From: Bdellovibrio sp. NC01
GTDB lineage: Bacteria; Bdellovibrionota; Bdellovibrionia; Bdellovibrionales; Bdellovibrionaceae
Assembly (NCBI RefSeq): GCF_006874625.1
Contig: NZ_CP030034.1
Coordinates: 2,480,001-2,544,000 of the forward strand
Length of the DNA: 64,000 nucleotides
Direction: 5' to 3'
Made by a program: the position numbers and the translations under genes. Of the stretch, positions 9,345 to 18,047 are shown piece by piece. Under the pieces are notes generated by a model. It was not told where the DNA came from. It did no database searches and worked only from the letters and a program-made list of their open reading frames with translations. Every line of letters begins with the position of its first letter. Position 1 is the first letter of the stretch.

Positions 9345-10493
9345 ATGCAGCATATGGATTCATGGAGCCGAGTCGACATATTTCATTCAGGTGATGATTA
9401 CTTCAACAGTGTCATTGCTGATATTCGACAAGCAAAAAAGAGCATCTTCATCGAAGGCTATATCTTCGCTATCGACAATCTCACAAAAAATATCCTCAAC
9501 GAGCTTGGCTTCGCACGCAGCCGCGGTTGCAGCGTGAAACTTGTTGTCGATGGCTTCGGTTCTTATAATTACATCCCCGAGCTTTCAAAAATTTGTAACC
9601 AATATGGCATTGAGCTTAGAGTTTTTCATCCAATGCCCTACTTCAAAAGCATCACAAGTCGTTGGCCAAAATGGAGCGACATCAAAATCGCTGCTTTCTT
9701 AAGCCGCATGAATCGTCGCAATCATCGCAAGATTATTTTGATCGATGAAAAAGCCGCGTACCTGGGAAGTCTTAACTTCATTCAAGTTCACTGCGCAAAA
9801 TATGTGGGCCCACTGGCGTGGCGTGATACCGGAGTCAGAGTCGAAGGTCCCGCTGTCAAAACATTGGTGATCGCCACACAGATCACTTACTTGCGGACGA
9901 TTTATCGTGGGATTCTTACCTGGGTCGGTCGCTGGAGAGTACCGAACTCAACATTTTCAAGCGCTTTACAGTTGAACACCACACAGAAAATGCGTCGCGC
10001 TTTGTATCGCGATTTACTGCGTTTACTTTCCCACGCAAACCAACGCATTTACATTACAACGGCTTACTTCCTGCCAAAACGAAGTTTATTGAAAGCATTG
10101 ATCAGGGCTAGCGAACGCGGCGTCGACGTGAAACTGGTTCTGCCTGGTAAATCAGACGTTCCACTAGTTAAATGGGCGGCCTTTAATCTAGTGCGCTTTC
10201 TTTTACACAGTCGCATGCCGATCTATGAATACCAAAAGACAATTCTGCATGCGAAAACCATGATTGTTGATGACCAAGTCTATATCGGCTCATTCAATTT
10301 AAATCATCGCAGCCTGCTCCACGACCTCGAGGTCATCGCACGTTTTAAAGACCCTGAAAGCTTGCGTAATATGGTCGCACAATGGGAACAAGATATTGCC
10401 CACTCTCGCTCTGTCAAAGAGGTGGATTTTAACTCTTCATGGTTCAGCCGTTGGTTTTATAAAATCGCATTTCGCCTTCGATACATGTTGTAA
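9345..10493 (+). CDS. Phospholipase D superfamily protein, cardiolipin synthase-type
   Basis: 382 residues with two HKD motifs: H127-x-K129-x4-D134 (NHRKIILID, then GSLN) and H302-x-K304-x4-D309 (LHAKTMIVDD, then GSFNLNHRS). Two such motifs in one chain form the active site of cardiolipin synthases and related phosphatidyltransferases (ClsA/B/C type). There are no N-terminal membrane helices as in ClsA, so the architecture resembles ClsB, a peripheral inner-membrane enzyme. It would make or remodel anionic phospholipid. The start is ATG 9345; an ATG three codons later is also possible. It precedes the P-loop ATPase gene by 29 bases and may share its transcript. Confidence 0.87.
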   Translation: MQHMDSWSRVDIFHSGDDYFNSVIADIRQAKKSIFIEGYIFAIDNLTKNILNELGFARSRGCSVKLVVDGFGSYNYIPELSKICNQYGIELRVFHPMPYFKSITSRWPKWSDIKIAAFLSRMNRRNHRKIILIDEKAAYLGSLNFIQVHCAKYVGPLAWRDTGVRVEGPAVKTLVIATQITYLRTIYRGILTWVGRWRVPNSTFSSALQLNTTQKMRRALYRDLLRLLSHANQRIYITTAYFLPKRSLLKALIRASERGVDVKLVLPGKSDVPLVKWAAFNLVRFLLHSRMPIYEYQKTILHAKTMIVDDQVYIGSFNLNHRSLLHDLEVIARFKDPESLRNMVAQWEQDIAHSRSVKEVDFNSSWFSRWFYKIAFRLRYML

Positions 10494-10522
10494 GGTCGCC
10501 TATTCTTTGTGACCATAGAGGT

Positions 10523-11125
10523 ATGAATTCACAAGTTAAAGTAGCGATCACAGGTGGGCCTTCCGGGGGCAAAACCACACTCATTGAAACACTTAAAAAA
10601 GAGCTTGGCGCAAAATGCGCAGTCGTTCCTGAAGCTGCCAGTATTTTATATCGCGGTGGTTTTCCACGCTTCAAAGAAGCCCAAGGAATTGTGCACGCGC
10701 AACGTGCGATCTTCTTCACACAACATGAACTTGAAGACATGATCTGCAAAATGAGCGGCAAAAACTTGATCGTCTGCGATCGCGGTACGATGGACAGCTT
10801 GGCCTATTGGCCCGATGCGGATCATGATTTCTTTTCGCAAGTGGACAGCACTCGCGATAAAGAGTTTTCTCGTTATGACTGGGTTATTCATTTAGATACT
10901 GCTGGTAACGATTTTTACGATACTTCAAATCCGATCCGTACTGAAAACTTCGAAGAAGCTTGGGCTTTGAATACAAAAATCAAAGAAGCTTGGGAAGGTC
11001 ATCCGCGCCGTCTGGTGATCACTCACAGCGCTGACTTCTTATCAAAGATCACGACATCATTGGCTGTGATCCGCGCTATCCTTGCACATAAAAATGCTGA
11101 CGAAATTACTAAGGAGCTCCTTTAA
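10523..11125 (+). CDS. P-loop AAA-type ATPase/kinase (NadR-kinase-like)
   Basis: 200 residues. Walker A is GGPSGGKT at residues 11-18, and a Walker B-like strand is LIVCDRGTMDSLAYW. The pattern, with VPEAAS after the first helix and DRG after the second strand, matches the AAA_28/NadR-like domain, a group of small P-loop kinases and ATPases of mostly unknown substrate. A nucleotide- or cofactor-kinase role is inference. Its stop codon overlaps the ATG of the next gene (TAATG), so the ATPase and the large exported barrel protein are translationally coupled, an odd pairing of cytosolic and exported products. Confidence 0.78.
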   Translation: MNSQVKVAITGGPSGGKTTLIETLKKELGAKCAVVPEAASILYRGGFPRFKEAQGIVHAQRAIFFTQHELEDMICKMSGKNLIVCDRGTMDSLAYWPDADHDFFSQVDSTRDKEFSRYDWVIHLDTAGNDFYDTSNPIRTENFEEAWALNTKIKEAWEGHPRRLVITHSADFLSKITTSLAVIRAILAHKNADEITKELL

Positions 11126-12900
11126 TGAAAATCAGTTTGCTTACAGCTTTGACTTTGCTTCTGGCACATTCTTCATTTGCGCAAGCACAATCACGCACTG
11201 ATTTAAAACCCCTCAACTTCCAAGCTGACAAAAACGGATTAGATGTTTTGCCTCAGCGTTTCGAATACTCACTGTGGGATGAAGATCGTTTCTCTATCGG
11301 TGACGTCTTGATTGATTCCCGCCAAGTGACATTCGATTTGGCTCCATCAAAAGATAAAAAGAACCAATACGTGATTCGCTTCACTTGGCCCGCTGGTCTT
11401 TTGCGCGAAGGTCAACTGACGATTAAAAACAACTCTGGTAAAGCCATCATGGCGTCAGAGGTTGATAAGAACGTATTGAAATTCTCACGTGGCACTCCGA
11501 TGGAAGGCCGCGAGAATCTTCGTTCTGACATGGCATCTTTTACGACGACGATTGATTCTAAAATGGTCGACGACATGAAATACCTTCCCTTCATGACGTT
11601 CTGTATTTATCGCGCGACGGAAGGAACTCGTTTGTACTTGTGTTCAAAAGAGCTTTACATCTCTTCAACTCAAGGCCAATTGGCAGTGAAGCCTCGTAAC
11701 TTAAACAAAAAGGTCGCACACGTAGAGATCAACGGAGCCACTGTCGGTAACCAAGGTATCATCTATTTGAACGATCGCACGGAAGCTGTGAACTTCAGAG
11801 GCCAAACGCAATCAGGTTCATTCCTTGAAATCGAAACACGCCGTAACGACGTTGATTTCAAAGACGTTGTTGAAAGCGGCGACAACTTGATCTTGACGGC
11901 TTCAGGGGCCGAGCCTGCTGACGAAAAGAAAGTAAAAAAGATTTCTGCCACTGAATGGCAAGTCACTTTGCCGAAAGAGCGCCCAGTTGTTTACTTGAAA
12001 GGCGAAGGCGACATTCCAATGCGCCAAGAGTTCAACGTTAAAGGAACTTTGCCGCAAGAAAAATTCCGTCCGTATGTTGGCGCGAAATCACAAACTAAAA
12101 CTTACGCTTCATCAGTGACCTTGCAAGTGACTCCCCCACAAGCGGGCACATTGCGTGCGGATTCAACGGATAGCGATGCTCGTTTTGAACCGAACGGATC
12201 TAACTATCGCTGGGCTTTGACTGGAATTCCATCCGGCGAAGCGCGCCGTTACTTGAATGTCGATGCTGAAGGACAAAACTTTGTTGTCGGTTACGATACG
12301 GAACGTGGTGCTCCGTACGCGGTTTATTTAAGCGGCAACTATCAGTTCCCGTCTGGTTTGATTTCTGCAAACATCGGCGCACAATGGTGGATTGAAAACT
12401 TCCTGTTCATGAACTCTTCATGGAGCCGTTTTCACTGGGGCCTAGCGATCGATCACCAACAGCATTTAACAGACAAGGACGACTACGCAAAAGTGGATTT
12501 GACGACAGTTGAGCTTCTATGGAGAGCCAACGCTGGCTTCAACATGGTTGACGACACTTGGGGTTTAATTTTGCCACTTCAAAACGTTAAAGGCGACAGC
12601 AGCAGCGCGATGATGTTTGGTCTTGGTGCTTTCTGGCAAAAACAAATGCAGAAACGCAACTGGGCTCGCTTCATGAATTGGTCGGAAGTGAAACTTCACT
12701 ACTTCTTTGGCAGCTCTGGTGATGACTTCAAAGTAAAAAGCGCTTACCACCTTGAAGGCAATGGCTACAAACGCTTTAAAGAAAAATCAAACTGGTACTT
12801 GAAATACGGTTTGGGTCTTGAGCAATACAAATACGATCCGGCAGCTCCGAAAGAAGACCTAGAGTTTGATGTGAACGCGGGAATCTACTGGCAGTTCTAA
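11125..12900 (+). CDS. Large exported protein with C-terminal beta-barrel-like region; paralog of the 43-45 kb gene
   Basis: 591 residues, with signal peptide MKISLLTALTLLLAHSSFAQA and AAGGAGCTCC before a start that overlaps the upstream stop. The N-terminal two thirds is beta-rich, with repeated Ig-like strands and one possible Cys pair (MTFCIYRAT, LYLCSKELY). The last 200 residues have a strand pattern ending in GIYWQF, typical of an outer-membrane barrel. It aligns by eye with the protein encoded at 43147-45207: PVVYL before an RQEF/RQRL segment, YLNVDAEG/YLNVNFEG, the W-rich segment before W-S-R/WASRQRWG, GAFWQKQM/GVFWARSM, and Y-K-R-F/KRYAF. Function is unknown; surface-exposed structural or secretion-related roles are possible. 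Confidence 0.8.
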   Translation: MKISLLTALTLLLAHSSFAQAQSRTDLKPLNFQADKNGLDVLPQRFEYSLWDEDRFSIGDVLIDSRQVTFDLAPSKDKKNQYVIRFTWPAGLLREGQLTIKNNSGKAIMASEVDKNVLKFSRGTPMEGRENLRSDMASFTTTIDSKMVDDMKYLPFMTFCIYRATEGTRLYLCSKELYISSTQGQLAVKPRNLNKKVAHVEINGATVGNQGIIYLNDRTEAVNFRGQTQSGSFLEIETRRNDVDFKDVVESGDNLILTASGAEPADEKKVKKISATEWQVTLPKERPVVYLKGEGDIPMRQEFNVKGTLPQEKFRPYVGAKSQTKTYASSVTLQVTPPQAGTLRADSTDSDARFEPNGSNYRWALTGIPSGEARRYLNVDAEGQNFVVGYDTERGAPYAVYLSGNYQFPSGLISANIGAQWWIENFLFMNSSWSRFHWGLAIDHQQHLTDKDDYAKVDLTTVELLWRANAGFNMVDDTWGLILPLQNVKGDSSSAMMFGLGAFWQKQMQKRNWARFMNWSEVKLHYFFGSSGDDFKVKSAYHLEGNGYKRFKEKSNWYLKYGLGLEQYKYDPAAPKEDLEFDVNAGIYWQF

Positions 12901-12923
12901 TACAAAAAAATTTGTATCTGACG

Positions 12924-12954
12924 AAAAAGGACTTAGGAAACTAAGTCCTTTTTT
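12924..12954 (+). terminator. Intrinsic terminator with GAAA tetraloop
   Basis: Perfect 13-bp stem AAAAAGGACTTAG/CTAAGTCCTTTTT with a GAAA loop and T-run, 23 bases after the stop of the barrel protein. Confidence 0.95.
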
Positions 12955-13060
12955 ATTTCTCATTGCAGACAGTAAGTCTTCATCACCTAGGTCCCCTGTT
13001 CCTAAGCAGCGATAATCCGTTCACAAATAAAAAGAGTACACTGCAGCTAGGAGGCTTTTT

Positions 13061-13489
13061 ATGGCACTTCAAGCACAACCACAGAACACTTCCACTCCAC
13101 AGAATATAAACAAAGCTACCGACGAAATGTTAGGCAAAAACTTTAGCAAAGCTGATGAAGTTCGCGAATTCCCAATGGGCAAATTGGAACTTATCAAATT
13201 CGGCGACAAAACTGTTGCGAAAGCAACTTTACAACCGGGTTGGGTTTGGTCGAAATCAGTCAAAGACATCGCACAAACTGAAAGCTGCGAAGTTGCGCAC
13301 TTCCAATATCATGCTTCAGGAACTTTGCATGTTAAAATGGATAACGGCAAAGAGCTTGAATTCAAACCAGGAGAAGTCTCTATGATTCCTCCAGGCCATG
13401 ATGCATGGGTCGTTGGTAATGAACCCGTCGTACTGATCGACTTCCAAGGAATGGTCGATTACGCGAAACCAGCACAACATACACATTAA
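13061..13489 (+). CDS. Small cupin-domain protein
   Basis: 142 residues; AGGAGG lies 8 bases before the ATG. The middle part has a single cupin barrel: AHFQYHASGTLHVKMDNG (motif 1 region) and FKPGEVSMIPPGHDAWVVGN (motif 2, with PGHDAW). The PGH...W spacing and the following strand DFQGM are typical of small metal- or ligand-binding cupins. Motif 1 keeps a His (YHASG) but not the full set of metal ligands, so metal binding is uncertain. It is monocistronic, with a terminator directly after the stop. The function of such stand-alone cupins is usually unknown. Confidence 0.85.
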   Translation: MALQAQPQNTSTPQNINKATDEMLGKNFSKADEVREFPMGKLELIKFGDKTVAKATLQPGWVWSKSVKDIAQTESCEVAHFQYHASGTLHVKMDNGKELEFKPGEVSMIPPGHDAWVVGNEPVVLIDFQGMVDYAKPAQHTH

Positions 13490-13493
13490 ATGC

Positions 13494-13525
13494 AAAAAGC
13501 CCCATCACACGACGGGGCTTTTTTT
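13494..13525. terminator. Intrinsic terminator
   Basis: AAAAAGCCCC and GGGGCTTTTT flank a 10-base loop and a T-run follows. It serves the cupin gene and, read from the other side, the convergent RR-PATAN gene whose stop is 24 bases away. Confidence 0.93.
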
Positions 13526-13548
13526 AATTTAATTTTATCAGTGACGAA

Positions 13549-15486
13549 TTAAGCTTTCTTCTTAAAGAAGCCTGAAACCATTTCTTTCAAGTCCATATTG
13601 AAGACGTCTTGCTTTTTGTTCTGCACAGACAACATCGACAGTTCACGACGAGCTGGCATGAATGACGAATCGATTGCCATACTCTTTTCAAATGATTTTC
13701 TAGCACCGACGACGTCACCCTTCGTTTTATTGAATAGACCAATAACGAACGGGAACAAAGCATCGTAACGCTCATCCGGTGGAACTTGCAGAAGTTCCAA
13801 TTCAACTTCTTTCAACAACGCGGCTTTCTTCGCTGGATCGTTGGCCATACCCAACTTCGTCCACGAACTATAAACGTGTAATTGCGCTGCCTGCGGATTC
13901 AGCTTTGCAATTTCAGTCAAGTTTTCAGAAGCTTTTGCGAATTGATTCAATAACAACGACTTCTTCACTTCTTCCATCAACGTGCTAGCACGAAGTTTGG
14001 CTTCGGCTTCGGAACGTTGTGAAGCTTGGCGGAATTGATCGATCTTATTAGTGTCTTGCGCGACAGAAACGGCCTCTTCGACCACTTTCTTCGTTTTTTT
14101 CCACAAACCGTGTACTTCAGATTTTGCATCGGCCGGTTCATCACCAATCAAGGTCATGAACTCTTCCAGCATGGCATCTGGATTTGAAGCACTCATACCT
14201 GTGTTTTCAAGGTAAGCAACAACCTGGAAGCCATTCTTACCATCAAGGTCAGCCCAAATCTTTTTCAAAGCATTCAACTGCTCTTGCGGACTCGCGAAGG
14301 ATGCTCTTTGTGCAAAGACGATCAAGCCCTTCGTTAAAAGGAAATGAATCGCTTTGTAAGTTGCAAGCTCGCTATAGCCTTTAACATCCAACAATTGATT
14401 CAACGTCACTTGATTGTTCAAGCGAGCTGACAGGCCATCAAGAGCCTTAATCAATGACATCTGCAAAGCAGGATGGTCTTCGCGATAAGTTGAACTTTTC
14501 ACGATCACGTTCCCCGCCCACATCATGTATAAAGACTTTAACCAACTTACAGAAATCTTCGATGCAATCCAGTCATGTAAATACAAAGACAATGTATCTG
14601 CATCGATACTTGGATTCATCATATCCACTTCAGCAGAAGCAAAGTTCACACGGATCTTTTGATCGACAATCGTGCGCACCAAGCGAATATTCATTTGCTC
14701 CATCAGGATCAAATCGAACGCATGAGGACTCAATTGATTGTTCTGAATCAGAAAGTTACCAATACGGCGATTGTTTTTATCACGCAAAGCCGTTTGCACA
14801 TCTGCCGGAGTCGCATAACCGCTTTGGATCAACATTTCACCTAAGAACGTTGTTTTATCGTCGACGTCAACGCCCACGATATTACCATTGCAGAACGAAA
14901 TCCCTGACACCGAGCCATCAGAGTTATAGATATTCAAATAACCGCTGCTTTTTGTTTCAACAAGAAGTGAATACAAGAATGGCAAGTCAAAGCCACTGAC
15001 TTCCTCAATCGACTCAATCACCTTTCTTTTTTGGCGATTCGTCACTTTAGGATTCGCAAACATCTGATAAAGAAGTTTGCGGGCACTTGCTTCTTCTTTC
15101 TTCGCAGTTTCTTCTTTTTTCGCAACCAGCTTCAAGACGTCAGGCATTTCAAATGGCTTACGCAAGAATGCAATTGCTTGAGTTTTCTGATTCGCTTCTT
15201 GAATGAATTGTTTGTCAGTGTAAATACCTGACATCAACACGACTTTAAAACGCTGATTTGGATAATTCGCACGCGTGCGCTCGATAAAATCTAAACCCGT
15301 CATTTGCGGAAGAAGACAATCACAGAATAAGAAATCAATTTGGTTTGTGGCGATAACAGTCGTTGCATCGTCAGGTCGCGATGCCAAAAAGACAGAATGC
15401 CCGTCACGACTGAGGATTTCCTTCAGTGCCAGACCGAGTGTTTCATCGTCTTCAAGAATAAGGATTTTCGATTTACTATCTTCCAC
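13549..15486 (-). CDS. Response regulator with PATAN (DUF4388) and TPR-like regions
   Basis: 645 residues from a GTG start, with GAGGAATTC upstream. Residues 1-120 are a receiver domain: acidic pair at LEDDE, phospho-acceptor D56 in FLFCDCLLPQMTGLD, Lys in FLRKPFE. A linker rich in Lys/Glu leads to a PATAN/DUF4388 region around 170-290 (SGYLNIYNSDGSVSGISFC, then GEMLIQSGYATPADV), a domain of Deltaproteobacteria and cyanobacteria proposed to act in signal relay. The C-terminal third is helical and repeat-like (AKASENLTEIAKLNPQ and ARKSFEKSMAID look like TPR units). It has no DNA-binding or output enzyme domain, so it likely works by protein-protein contact within this signalling block. Confidence 0.85.
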   Translation of the reverse strand: MEDSKSKILILEDDETLGLALKEILSRDGHSVFLASRPDDATTVIATNQIDFLFCDCLLPQMTGLDFIERTRANYPNQRFKVVLMSGIYTDKQFIQEANQKTQAIAFLRKPFEMPDVLKLVAKKEETAKKEEASARKLLYQMFANPKVTNRQKRKVIESIEEVSGFDLPFLYSLLVETKSSGYLNIYNSDGSVSGISFCNGNIVGVDVDDKTTFLGEMLIQSGYATPADVQTALRDKNNRRIGNFLIQNNQLSPHAFDLILMEQMNIRLVRTIVDQKIRVNFASAEVDMMNPSIDADTLSLYLHDWIASKISVSWLKSLYMMWAGNVIVKSSTYREDHPALQMSLIKALDGLSARLNNQVTLNQLLDVKGYSELATYKAIHFLLTKGLIVFAQRASFASPQEQLNALKKIWADLDGKNGFQVVAYLENTGMSASNPDAMLEEFMTLIGDEPADAKSEVHGLWKKTKKVVEEAVSVAQDTNKIDQFRQASQRSEAEAKLRASTLMEEVKKSLLLNQFAKASENLTEIAKLNPQAAQLHVYSSWTKLGMANDPAKKAALLKEVELELLQVPPDERYDALFPFVIGLFNKTKGDVVGARKSFEKSMAIDSSFMPARRELSMLSVQNKKQDVFNMDLKEMVSGFFKKKA

Positions 15487-15589
15487 GAATTCCTCATCGG
15501 TTTTAAATACTTATTTATGAAGGCTAAAAACGACAAAGCGGACGTCCATCAGGACCTCCGCCTTGTAAAACTAGACTTAAGACTTAGGA

Positions 15590-16063
15590 TTATTTCTTAT
15601 TAAGGAACTTGAAGTACTTCGATTCGATAACATCCATTTCCATGTCGTTACCATCATCGTCCTTAACTGTAGCTGGCGGGTTCACGCCGCCATCGCTGAA
15701 CTCCGTCCCAAAACGAAACAGGACGTTCTTTTCCGAACCCGCGTCGTCGTTGTAATAAGGAACGAAGAATGAATTTACCTTACCCGTATTAGGCAAGAAA
15801 CCATCAACCATGTTGATCTGGTCAACGATCACTTTTGGGCAGTTGCTAAACGTGACAGGCGCAGAACCGGCTGTACCGATCCATTTGATCCATTCACGAA
15901 TACCGCAAGAGTTGATACTTTTGATGTTCGAAAGTTCAACTTCCACAGCTGGGTTGCCAGCCAAGTTGAATTGAGAGAAATCCACGTCCTCATCGATAGT
16001 TCCCGCCATTTTAACGGTTAACTTATCAGCTGCTTTTTCCATTTTAACGTCGAGTTTACCCAT
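15590..16063 (-). CDS. STAS-domain protein with Cys near the phospho-Ser position
   Basis: 157 residues; AGGAG precedes the ATG at a good distance. Residues 1-110 resemble a STAS domain as in anti-sigma-factor antagonists such as SpoIIAA: a beta strand, then VEVELSNIKSINSCGIREW, where the antagonist family usually has D-S-S-G. Here the residue before Gly is Cys rather than the phosphorylated Ser, so switching by serine phosphorylation may differ or be lost. The C-terminal tail is acidic and Asp/Asn-rich (DDDGNDMEMD). It lies 41 bases downstream of the SpoIIE-type phosphatase gene on the same strand, which strongly suggests a partner-switching pair. Confidence 0.72.
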   Translation of the reverse strand: MGKLDVKMEKAADKLTVKMAGTIDEDVDFSQFNLAGNPAVEVELSNIKSINSCGIREWIKWIGTAGSAPVTFSNCPKVIVDQINMVDGFLPNTGKVNSFFVPYYNDDAGSEKNVLFRFGTEFSDGGVNPPATVKDDDGNDMEMDVIESKYFKFLNKK

Positions 16064-16104
16064 CCGAAATCTCCTAAAAACTCAGATATAATTCTATAAA
16101 TAAT

Positions 16105-18003
16105 TTAAACAGTGCCTTCATGTTTTACTACAAAAAAGGTCACATCATCGACCAAAGGCGCCCCTTGGCGATGGTCTTGAAAGCTGACTGCGAATTTATC
16201 GACTGAATCACCTACGCTTGGATAATCCTTATTTGCAGCGATCAAGGCCTTGATGAATTCCCTTTCACCCCACGCTTCTTTGCCTGGGTTTTGAATATCA
16301 GGGATACCATCAGTATAGAAGAAAACCGCGTCGCCTGCATCAAGCTTGATACTAGTTTCTTCATACACAGAGTCACGCGCTTGTCCCAATCTGGGATTAT
16401 TCACTTCATTTAAAGGGATCAAATCTTTTTTCTTCAAAGGCCCATCGCCTTTTTTCATCAAGAACGGAGCTTCATGAGAAGCGTTACAATAGATCAACTC
16501 ACCCGTATCAAGATCGAAAGATGCTAAGAAGAAAGTCATCATGATGCGACCTCTTGAAACGTCATAGATGGAACGATTCAAAAGCTCCAACGCTTTCGCC
16601 GGAGAGATATCCAACTTCTCGATAATTGTCGAAGCCGATTTTGCCGCACTTGTGATCAACGCCGCCGGAGCACCGTGCCCTGTCGCATCGCCAATCCACA
16701 AGAAGATCTTATTACCGATTTGGCAATAGTGCCACCAGTCGCCACCGCACTCTGATGCCGGTTCATAGTAACCTGCAATCGACAATGGACCGATTTTCGC
16801 GCGCGCTTCAGGGAACAGAGTTTCTTGTACGGTTTTCGCCGTTTGCAGCTCTGATTCCATACGCGCTTTTTCAGCAGTTTGTTCCATCAAACGAGAAACC
16901 TCTGCCGCCATGATATTGAAGTTATCAGCAAGGCTGCCCACTTCATCATTTGAATCAACTTTTACGCGGATGTTGAAGTCGCCTTCAGAAACTTTTTTTG
17001 TTGCCGCGAAAAGATCCGTCAATGCATGGGTCAAACCACTTGATGCAAACAACGAGATAATCACAGTCAAAGAAATCAAAATACCGAAGAAGATCAAAGA
17101 TTTTCTGATCAAGATTTGTACGGCACCCAAGGCTTTCGCTTTTTCAACAGTCGTCACAACCGTTAAATCACCGAAACCCGCTTTTGCAAATGACACCAAC
17201 AACTCCGTACCGTCAGTCGCCTTCACCGTTTCCGCACCCTGTGCGACTTTGCTGCCAGCGTCTTTCAAGAACGAAGGATCGACGATCGCTTGAAGTTTTT
17301 GGCCCGTTGTATTTTCGGGACCAAACAACACAGTGCCATCGCCAGAGATCAGATACATTTTTTGTGAAGAGATCGCGCGGAACATCTCTGCCGATTCGCT
17401 CATTTTCACAACGACCAAGAAAATAGTGTTTCTTGTTTTTGTTTCGTTGCTGACTTTTTCCAAAATCAAAACGCGATCGTCATTGAATGGAACTTTTACG
17501 ACACGGCCTTGTGTATCTGCTTCGCGCAAGTACGTTTGAAATCTGCCACCCAATGTACCAATCGTTTGATCAGTACCCTGTTGAACTTTTTCAAGAGTCG
17601 CATCACGTTGGTAATTTCCATTGACGTCTTTGAATGCCGCAACAGTTTCGATGTTGTATTCATTTTCGAAAATTGAATTTCCGACCGATGTAAATTTCTG
17701 TTGTGACAAGTAATCTTGGAAGATCGGCTTTGTCGTACTCAACACACCATTCAGTTGTGTCTTAATTTGAGTCGCCATTGTTCCCGACATGCTACTTGTG
17801 GAATCGAAAACATAAGCAATCTTATCGTCTTCAAAGATTCTCATCGCTAAAACAAGATAGACTGTCAGCGTGATAAGCGGGATCGACGTTAATAATAGGA
17901 GGATTTTGTATCTTATTGATATGCCACGTTTTTTCACCTGCTCAGTATGCCCTTTCTGACATAAAGCGAAAAGAAATTCTAATTTAGTTAGGCCTAAGTC
18001 CAT
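16105..18003 (-). CDS. Membrane sensor with HAMP and SpoIIE-type PP2C phosphatase domain
   Basis: 632 residues. After a short tail there is a transmembrane helix (around KILLLLTSIPLITLTVYL), an extracytoplasmic sensor region, a second helix (LIFFGILISLTVIISLFAS), a HAMP-like linker (ALTDLFAATKKVSEGDFNI) and a coiled coil. The catalytic part has the PP2C/SpoIIE signatures ECGGDWW, GDATGHGAPAAL, FFYTDGIPD and LVDDVTF. It should dephosphorylate a Ser/Thr-phosphorylated partner, classically a STAS antagonist, and such a gene is next door. The start ATG at 18003 has only a weak ribosome site; a GTG about 22 codons in, after GAGCAGG, is an alternative. It is divergent from the FecR-domain gene. Confidence 0.85.
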   Translation of the reverse strand: MDLGLTKLEFLFALCQKGHTEQVKKRGISIRYKILLLLTSIPLITLTVYLVLAMRIFEDDKIAYVFDSTSSMSGTMATQIKTQLNGVLSTTKPIFQDYLSQQKFTSVGNSIFENEYNIETVAAFKDVNGNYQRDATLEKVQQGTDQTIGTLGGRFQTYLREADTQGRVVKVPFNDDRVLILEKVSNETKTRNTIFLVVVKMSESAEMFRAISSQKMYLISGDGTVLFGPENTTGQKLQAIVDPSFLKDAGSKVAQGAETVKATDGTELLVSFAKAGFGDLTVVTTVEKAKALGAVQILIRKSLIFFGILISLTVIISLFASSGLTHALTDLFAATKKVSEGDFNIRVKVDSNDEVGSLADNFNIMAAEVSRLMEQTAEKARMESELQTAKTVQETLFPEARAKIGPLSIAGYYEPASECGGDWWHYCQIGNKIFLWIGDATGHGAPAALITSAAKSASTIIEKLDISPAKALELLNRSIYDVSRGRIMMTFFLASFDLDTGELIYCNASHEAPFLMKKGDGPLKKKDLIPLNEVNNPRLGQARDSVYEETSIKLDAGDAVFFYTDGIPDIQNPGKEAWGEREFIKALIAANKDYPSVGDSVDKFAVSFQDHRQGAPLVDDVTFFVVKHEGTV

Positions 18004-18047
18004 AAATCTTCTGATCTTTCCTGCCGATAGAGAAATACAGAGGTGTT

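Noticed and set aside
14454-14999. 181-codon plus-strand frame over the RR-PATAN gene
   Set aside because: Antisense to a receiver/PATAN protein; Ser/Gln/His-rich composition typical of an opposite-strand shadow.
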